NCBI RefSeq assembly: GCF_016808335.1
Contig: NC_053144.1
Location: forward strand, 69,239,400-69,303,399
DNA length: 64,000 nt
Reading direction: 5' to 3'
Source of the DNA: Panicum virgatum
Taxonomy: Eukaryota > Streptophyta > Magnoliopsida > Poales > Poaceae
Position 1 is the stretch's first letter; each line of letters starts with the position of its first letter. Position numbers and translations under genes: made by a program. The notes below the pieces were generated by a model. The model searched no databases. It was not told where the DNA came from and was given only the letters and a program-made list of their open reading frames with translations. Shown here in pieces: positions 57,214 through 64,000 of this stretch.

Positions 57214-58143
57214 GTAAATGAAATACCGTCCGCCCTAGATTCTCTAACAGCCGTCGGATGGGACATGTGCGGCCAAGATTGCGGCGATTAATATAACCAA
57301 CGGGGACGCCTTTCTTCTTCCTCGTGCTCTCCAGCTCGCCGTTCCCCTCGGCAAATCCGGTGGTCCGGTGATGCAGAGGTAAAAGCCGTGAAAGCTCGCG
57401 GTTGATTGTAGGCTGCGGCCCCGAACGCCAAGGTCAGGCACCTCCGCCTGCCTGTATGGCTGTATCCTGGCCGGTGAAAGGGGAGGATCAATTGCGTTCG
57501 ATTTCGGCCAGACCAGCGTATAGAGAGAGGCTGACGGCTGACCCGGATGAACGGCGCCGAGGTGTCGAGATCCAGTTCAAGTCCCCATGCCTTGTCAGAA
57601 ATGGCGGGTGGTAGCGTTGCATGACAATTGACAATAAAGGTATGTCGGGGAGGATTCCGTTCCATGACAATTGACAAATTTACAGTGAGAAGATGAGGAC
57701 GGAACAATCCACAGATACTTCAGAGTTCATAGGCCTATGCTGATGGTTTGTTTGTTCTGTAGATTCTATTGCAAGTTCCGTCATTCCGCAGCATGCCAGC
57801 ATCGATGAACGATGATCTGAATATTGGCAGAAATCCACGCCAAGGGCGGAGCCATGGACAGGAGTAGGACAGGTCACGACGCGCGCAGCAGTAAGACTCC
57901 ACTCGGACCTCCTCCGCCCGCTCCTGCGCAAGCGGCAGTTGGTGGCGAAGGTCTGACGCCATGGGCGCCGGGCGCGGCATGGTCGTTTGTGATGAGAGAC
58001 GCCCGAAGCCTTGCATGATGGCGAGCGCTGTGGCAGCAGAACGTTCGCCTTGAGCTTGGGGAGCTCGAGGTGGAGGGAAGGAGGGCGTGGTGGCGCCGAC
58101 GATGTCAGCAGGGTGGGCGGCGGCGAGAGGCGGGCTGGCACGG

Positions 58144-58202
58144 GGGCGGACGGTATTTGAGATACCGTCCGGGGTGGACGGTAAATGAAATACCGTCCAC
58201 CC
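58144..58202. repeat. Palindromic module, copy 3 (double)
   Basis: Two inverted repeats back to back: GGGCGGACGGTAT...ATACCGTCC, then GGGTGGACGGTA...TACCGTCCACCC. Followed by CTGGACTCTCTGGTAGCCAT and CGGATCG, the sequence that trails the other copies. Confidence 0.88.
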
Positions 58203-59871
58203 TGGACTCTCTGGTAGCCATCGGATCGAGCATTTGCGGCTAAGATCTTCTTCCTCAGCCCTGGAGGCTCCACCCGGTCGCCCTCCCCCTCCGTCGACGA
58301 TTCCGGTCGCGTGGGTAGAGATCGTCAGAGCTCGCGGCGGAGCTGAACCTCGGCTCCCCAATGCCAAGGCCAGTCACTCCCGGATGCGGTGATGTCCCCG
58401 ACGTCAATGGCGGGTTGTGGTTATTGGTTTGTTGCAGGATCGGTAGGTCAGATACTCAGTTATGCTGCTGGTGACGCAGAGTCCAAATGGCTGGCCTTCA
58501 GTTCCTCTGTCCCAATCCTATGGAGATCGAGGCAGGAAAAACGGTGCGAGAAAGGCTACGATTCGATGACAGCGAGATGATGAAAACTCAGGAAAACGGG
58601 ATGCGCCACAGATACTAGAGGGTTCAGAGTGCTATGCCGATTCAGTATATCTGATGCAAGTTCAGCGGCATCGATCACCTGAATTTTTTTTAAGGGAATC
58701 ATCTGAACATTTTCAGCAAGTAGAGTGCTCCTATGCGTTTTCAGTTCTGCCCAAGATATCAGATCTTTGCACTTTAGTAGTTTATAGTTCTGCCCAAGAT
58801 ATCAGTGCCGTGCCATTTTTCCGTGCTGCGGGCCGGCCCACCGTGCCTCGTGCTGCATGGCCAGGTATGTGGACAGCTGGGGAGCTGAGCGGATCAGCGG
58901 ACAACAATGGGAAAATTGGAAAGAAGAAGATGATTGGAAGGGGAGTTGCAGTGTAATCAGATAGCATTAGTTAAAGTGGGATGCAAATGGTTACCCAGAT
59001 TCAGTACACGCGTTTTGGCAACATACAATTTTCAGTATTTGGCCATTCACTGAAAGAAATGGTCAGGCAAAGTGTCTCCATCTGAAGGAAGGCAAGCTTC
59101 AAGCGTGCAGGGTCAAAGTACAGGCATCCGAACAAGAGGGAAATCGGATAAAAAACGACGTGCCAAGGTGAACACGGCCAGAGGCCAACATCCATGTCGA
59201 GCAGATTCTGCCACCGATGTTTCTGAGCCAGCCCCTTGCTCCTTGCTGACGCCTGACGGGCTAGCACCAGAGTGCCCTGTAAGCTCTCCTGGTTTGTTTA
59301 CTTTGACAAGACGAGCAAATGAGCATTAAGCTCGGGCTCAAAGGACAAAGCTCCCTCCAATTTATAGCTTACTGTAATGCCATTATGTAATTCCACTGGG
59401 GACCAGTAAAGTTTGCAGATCTGCTTCAGTCCCCAAATTACTTAGCTTTCAGATCTGCTCTGCTCGTTTGACTTCTCCTTTCACTACCGGAAGACAGGCT
59501 TCCAGATCTGCTTCAGTCCCAAAATTAACGTGTGAGTTGTTGGCGGGTTAGCACACTTGCATCCCTCACAAGCAAGTAACGGTAGTCTGAATGTTTGGTT
59601 TCTCCGGGAAATGCAGAAGACAGTCATTAGATTTTAGTTGACTTTGGCAGGTGAAATGTTTTTAGGTGGGTACCATTTTTCAAAAATAATTATGAAGTCA
59701 ATAGACAGCTTAGAGCTTACTGACATCATATATACTGAAGAATTACCAGCATATATAATATATGATAACTTCTGAACATACCCGCAAAAAAAAAAGATAA
59801 CTTCTGAACAATTAATGTACATCGTAAGATTCACAAACTGCAACTAGGCAACAAACCGACAGCAACCGGAG

Positions 59872-59874
<3 letters not shown>

Positions 59875-59921
<47 letters not shown>
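59875..59921. repeat. (GA)n microsatellite
   Basis: Uninterrupted GA run of 47 bp. Confidence 0.95.
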
Positions 59922-59925
<4 letters not shown>

Positions 59926-60131
59926 AACTCGTTGGCTGATTCGGCCACTTGAAAGGCCTGTCAGTGTTAATATCGACAATTTCAGAAATAGATCTTCAGA
60001 CAACAACAACAGCTTCCATCTCCGGAACTAATGAGCGATGCAATCTGCAGCAGTACTGTGCTAATTCGTTGGAATAAATAGGCTTCGAAGACCTTGAGGC
60101 AACAAGTGCCAACCTACCACTGCCGCATGCC

Positions 60132-61107
60132 TAAGGCTGGACAAAAAACTCGTGGCTCGCTAGTTCGCTCGGCTCGGCTCATTAGTGGCTCGGCTCGGCT
60201 CGGCTCGTTGAAAAATATTAACGAGTCGAGCCAAAGTTTTAGCTCGGTATTTTATTGAGCCAGCTCGTGAGCCGCTTACTAGCCGAAACGAGCCAGGCTA
60301 AAGCCTAAACTAGTAGTCAACCTAGCCCAAATACTATACCGGCCCAGCAGCCCAACAAACGCTAACTCACATCTCCGACAGCCCTCTTTCTTTCCTCCTG
60401 AACTCCCGATTCCCAGAATCCCCTAGTCCCCTATAGCCCGCCGCCATAGCACCATCGCCGTCCCAGTCCTCAACAGTCAACACCTCCGGTCCCCACTTAC
60501 CGGCCGCCCAGCAGGCAGGTTTGCTGTGGGGCGTCGGCCCTGCACATGCGCGACGCACGTGGCCGCATCGCCACCCTTGCCTCTATGCCCGGCGCTTGCT
60601 ACACCTCGCCGGCCATGCGCAGGCGCGCCGCAGCGCTTGCCCCTGCACGGCTGCACACCTCGCGGCCGCAGGCCTCGCCCTGATCTGCTTGACGCTACAG
60701 CTCTGAGCCCCTCTCCCTGCGGCCGCGCTGGGGAGTTGACGCCGACACAGCGCTGGGCGAGCATGGCAGATGGCGAGGTCAGGGGCGAACGCTCGGCGCC
60801 GTCGTTAAGGAGAAGGATGAGGAGCTCGTGGTTTTCCTCCAGATGCGCCGCCACGAGAAGGAGCGTGGAGCCGCCGTGGATAGCTGCTACTCTCCGGTGG
60901 CGCCGCGGGGGGCACGGGATGTAGCAATTTCGAGCTGGCTCACGAGCTAAAAAGCCAGCTCGAGCTGCCAAACGAGCCGAGCTGAGCCTAACTTCTAGCT
61001 CGCTCTAATATCAAGCCGAGCCGAGCCAGCTCGTTACCATAACGAGCCAGCTCGAGCTGAGCCGAGCCAGCTCGAGGTGAGCCGAGCCGGCTTGATATCC
61101 AGCCTTA
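60132..61107. mobile_element. hAT-type element with CGAGC-rich ends
   Basis: A 976 bp element with an exact 8 bp target duplication CGCATGCC (60124-60131, 61108-61115) and terminal inverted repeats TAAGGCTGGA. The first ~170 bp and last ~190 bp are packed with GCTCG/CGAGC repeats in both orientations, typical of sub-terminal transposase-binding repeats. The GC-rich centre (about 60,360-60,920) has no transposase and may be captured host sequence. Confidence 0.88.
60737..60920 (+). pseudogene. Possible captured host coding fragment inside the hAT element
   Basis: One frame reads VVKEKDEELVVFLQMRRHEK, a charged amphipathic stretch that looks like real protein and not GC noise. Upstream in the same frame it continues to about 60,737; no start, stop or splice site can be assigned. 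The motif resembles a recurrent grass protein segment that I cannot name. Confidence 0.4.
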
Positions 61108-61683
61108 CGCATGCCTCTGTTTGACTTGGCTTTCTGAATTCCAAGTAACGAACCGTGGAAAGGTGAATGCCAAGCACGCCATGCGTGGACAATCTCAACT
61201 CTGAAGACAAAATACCACATCCTCTGTCCTTGCTCGATCTGCAGAGCATCCTTGCTCGATTTGCTCTATCGGACGAAACTACCAAATGGAAGACAGATCG
61301 ATACACGCGTTTGTTCTGCGTGCTGTCGGAGCACAAGGTGCCAAACCCTTGGTGTTCAATTCATGGCCGGTACAAGCAGTAGAGAGGCTTCACGCCTTCA
61401 CCGAGGCCCGGGGTCAAGGAGGAAGGGGATGGACTCTCAACCTCTCAAGTGATTGCTCAACGCGGCGGCGGGCGGCGCTCCGTCGAGCGAGCCGAGGCGC
61501 AGAGCGGAGGCAGCGTCCTGCCGTGGGTCGCAACGCCGAGCAGGAGACAGGCGCCTGGTCGCATGTACGACGTGTGCGCTAGCCGGAACGCGCCGGCGCT
61601 CCGGCCTCCGGCGAGCCCCAGCGTGCTGTGGACGCGGGGTGTTCGGTGTTCGCGCACAGGCTCAAGGCCGGAGCTCCGACCGG

Positions 61684-61714
61684 GGGTGGACGGTATTTCA
61701 AATACCGTCCGCCC
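61684..61714. repeat. Palindromic module, copy 4
   Basis: GGGTGGACGGTATTT and AATACCGTCCGCCC form the arms. Followed by TGGGTCTTTTCGACCGTCAG and ATCAGA. Confidence 0.88.
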
Positions 61715-62751
61715 TGGGTCTTTTCGACCGTCAGATCAGACTCGTACGGTAGATATCGGGCGCTAGTCCCCTCGGAGGAGTCGGTCGTCCTTGTCAGGAC
61801 TCAGGCAGTCAGGTCAGGCCCGAGCTGAGCTGGATGGCATGCCGGCATGGCGCATGCCCCATGCCCGAGGCGGACGCCCAGGCCAGCGCAGTGGAGCACG
61901 CCCGCGGGCTCGCCGGTCGAGGACGCGGCGAACTTCGATTCGCCGCCGCTTCCTTCAAGAACAGCGCCCTCACCTCACGCCGTCGCGAGCTCTGGTCCGT
62001 GCAAGCGTCGGTCCATGGGGCCGATCGACGGCTCGCACCTCGGTGCCGCCGTCAGCGTGGGCTTTCTACTGCTCAAACTCCATTGCCGCACAGGAACAGG
62101 ATCGAAGTGGACTGTGCAATAGAGAGCGCGACCGCAGCAATGGCGGTGTTTTGCAGTTTCGAGAGTTCAGACTGGTCAAGGGGGACTGAGGCAGGCAGGC
62201 GCTACCATTTGAACAGAGATCTATCAAGCCTTTTGAATTGCTGCGGGTTGCGCTTGGCCTGCTGTTCAATTCATGGCATGCGCAAGCAGAGGCTTGAGGC
62301 TTCACGGAGGCCCGGCATCCAGGAGGAAGGAGATGAACTCTCGATCTAAACTAAGCGATGGTTTGAACTCTGAACCCCGGCGGCGCTCCGTCGAGCAGAG
62401 CTGGCTAGTCGAAGCGCAAGCGGATGCGGAGTTCTGGGGGCGCCTGCTGCGGTTCGCAACTCCGAGCAGGAGACAGGCGTCCACGTTGCTCGCACGACGT
62501 GCGCGCTTGCCGCGATGGGCCGGCGCTCCGGCGAGCCACCCCGTGCCGTGGACACCGGACTAACGGAGCTCACGCGGCGCAGCTGCAGAAGGGGTGACTG
62601 GGCGTTCAGGTGTCGGCGCACGCACGCGCACCGGTGCAGCAGCGCAGCTCGACACCACACGCTTGTTTCTTCCTAGTCCTCGGTCATGGTTGCCACGGTG
62701 CCAATGGGGGAAGCCAACGGCCGAGCGGCTCGCAATCGCAAATGCCGACCC

Positions 62752-62770
62752 GGGGTGGACGGTCCACCCC
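62752..62770. repeat. Palindromic module, copy 5 (collapsed)
   Basis: GGGGTGGACGGTCCACCCC: the arms remain but the central ATTT...AAAT part is lost. Followed by TAGGTCTTCTCAACCGTTGG, the same trailing sequence as copy 4. Confidence 0.85.
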
Positions 62771-63230
62771 TAGGTCTTCTCAACCGTTGGATAGGAATTG
62801 TACGGTCCAGATCGGGCGGTTTCTCTAAAAAATAAAAAGATGGGGAGGGCTTGCTCTAGGAGGAATCAGTCGTCCTCGTCATCAGGCAGGCGCGGCCGCG
62901 CCGGAGCCGGATTGGCACCAGTGCCATGGTGGTGGCCGGCGTGGTGGAGCACGTCCGCGAGCTCGTCGGTCGAGGACGCGGGGAACTTCGACTCGTCGTC
63001 GCTTCCTTCGAGAAGAGCCCTGGCAACTCCTGGTCTAGTGGTCTGTGCAAGCGTCCGTGGGGCCGGCCGACGGCTCGCACCTCGCCGCCGCCGCCACCGC
63101 CACCGTCGTGAGCTTTCTACTGCTCAAATTCCATTGCCGCGCAGGATGAAATTGTACGGTGGCCCAGAGAGATCGAACGCAGCAATGGCGGAATGCTTTG
63201 TCAGCCTTGTCATGGTTTGATCGGCCAGGG

Positions 63231-64000
63231 AGACCGAAGAAGGCAGGCGCCACGGCGAGCATCGGTCGTGTACGTTCCATTCCGATTTTCCAACCAGAAG
63301 AACACAGGACACAACTGCAATCTGCCGACGGAGATCAGAAATATACCAACTGGCCGGTTCATCACTGCAGAGCAGGTCTACGGGGAGCCTGATAGCGACT
63401 CAAAACTTTATCATCTCCGGGATTTTCTGACCGACCAGTTTTCATGCACAATTGAGAGAGTAGATGATGCCCCAATCGACGTTAAATTGATTCGTCACAG
63501 GAGTGAGAACCACGGATGCCTCGATCCTGGCGTCAAGGTTCTGAACACCGGAACAGGGCAGGCGACTCAGATCGAGCTGCCCCCAGATTTTTTTTTTTTG
63601 AGGGGTAGCTGCCCCCAGATTGCCTCGGTAGGGTCGAGGGGCTCCTCCTGGGCACGTCGGCGCGGACGGAAGGCTTGGCCTGCTAGTCGCGGAGGGCTTT
63701 GCCATATCCATGTGGACCCTGGCGGAGGAAGAAGGCTCGAGCTCGGCCGTGTCGTCATCGCCGGCGAGGTGGACCTGGCAGGTGGTGGTCCGGAGGGAGG
63801 CCATCGCCAGGGTTTTGAATTTCGTTTGTCAAAAAATTTTGGACATGGCTGAAATCACCGAATTTCGAGGAGGAGTTGCAAGTCTGAATATTTCTTTCAG
63901 GAAATGCCTACTGATGCTCATCACCTGGATTCTGGAGGGGATGCTGGACGGCGTGCGAAAAATGGCACACTGCTGCTCTGCAACCGGTGAATGTGTTCTG
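63231..64000. other. Non-genic end of window
   Basis: No gene can be supported. Open frames of up to about 220 codons overlap on both strands and show no known domain. A T-run of 12 at 63588-63599 separates two copies of a GCTGCCCCCAGATT sequence (about 63,578 and 63,607). Confidence 0.4.

Larger units (their letters stand above)
57236..60131. other. Repeat-rich non-genic stretch
   Basis: No supportable gene. About 57,240-57,440 and 58,205-58,375 are diverged copies of the same sequence, sharing the order AGCC(G/A)TCGGAT, a GCGGC(C/T)AAGAT block, AGCTCGCGG, then GCCAAGG(T/C)CAG. About 57,900-58,140 parallels 56,030-56,260, for example GAACGTTCGCC and GCGCCGACGATGTC. A 19 bp sequence at 58744-58762 recurs at 58787-58805. 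Confidence 0.6.
61350..63230. repeat. Diverged ~0.95 kb tandem segmental duplication
   Basis: Two units in the same order. Landmarks in unit A and B: GTTCAATTCATGGC (about 61,358; 62,262), GGCGCTCCGTCGAGC (61,473; 62,382), GAGCAGGAGACAGGCG (61,538; 62,463), the palindromic module (61,684; 62,752), GAGGAGTCGGTCGTCCT/GAGGAATCAGTCGTCCT (61,777; 62,860), GTCGAGGACGCGG (61,916; 62,969), TTTCTACTGCTCAAA (62,063; 63,113) and CGCAGCAATGGCGG. Open frames in the two units do not agree, so I see no coding constraint. Confidence 0.8.

Noticed and set aside
61453..63852. Several open frames of 90-220 codons in the duplicated right end
   Set aside because: The two duplicated units do not preserve the same frame, so there is no sign of coding selection.

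Overview
This is nuclear DNA from a grass (Poaceae, probably a panicoid with a compact genome). The evidence is intron-rich plant genes with GC-rich 5' ends, plant-only families (calcium-dependent protein kinase, callose synthase) and a typical grass transposon load (Mutator-like, hAT, Copia, small LTR and LINE copies). No prokaryotic or organellar segment is visible.

Layout. (1) 1-5.7 kb, minus strand: a CDPK gene whose last exon lies left of the window. Its intron between EF-hands 1 and 2 holds a 1.4 kb Mutator-like element. (2) 5.7-11.5 kb: intergenic, with a CT microsatellite and two small MITEs. (3) 11.5-16.8 kb, plus: splicing factor SF3b subunit 3, three coding exons. (4) 18.0-21.2 kb, plus: DNA polymerase delta small subunit, 14 exons. 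(5) 22.2-23.6 kb, plus: a 137-residue, probably plastid-targeted membrane protein. (6) 25.4-26.0 kb, plus: a 165-residue basic protein of unknown function. (7) 26-32 kb: intergenic, with a Mutator-like element and a probable LTR remnant. (8) 32.0-53.4 kb, plus: one callose synthase gene of 42 coding exons and 1,946 codons. Every exon phase closes. Its introns hold an antisense, decayed Copia element (5.75 kb), a solo LTR and a 321 bp SMART/TRIM-type element. (9) 53.4-64 kb: no convincing gene. It holds a 5'-truncated LINE with an RNase H domain, a recurring palindromic module, a Mutator-like element inserted into one copy of that module, a hAT element that seems to carry a host coding fragment, and a diverged ~0.95 kb duplication.

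The genes are independent housekeeping or signalling genes and do not form a pathway: calcium signalling (CDPK), pre-mRNA splicing (SF3b), replication (Pol delta) and callose deposition. Points most worth a second look are: the GA instead of GT splice donor after callose synthase exon 6, with two in-frame GTs just downstream; initiator-tRNA-like sequence inside the small LTR element; the palindromic module and its natural empty-site proof of a 9 bp target duplication; and the degenerate EF-hands 1 and 3 of the CDPK.
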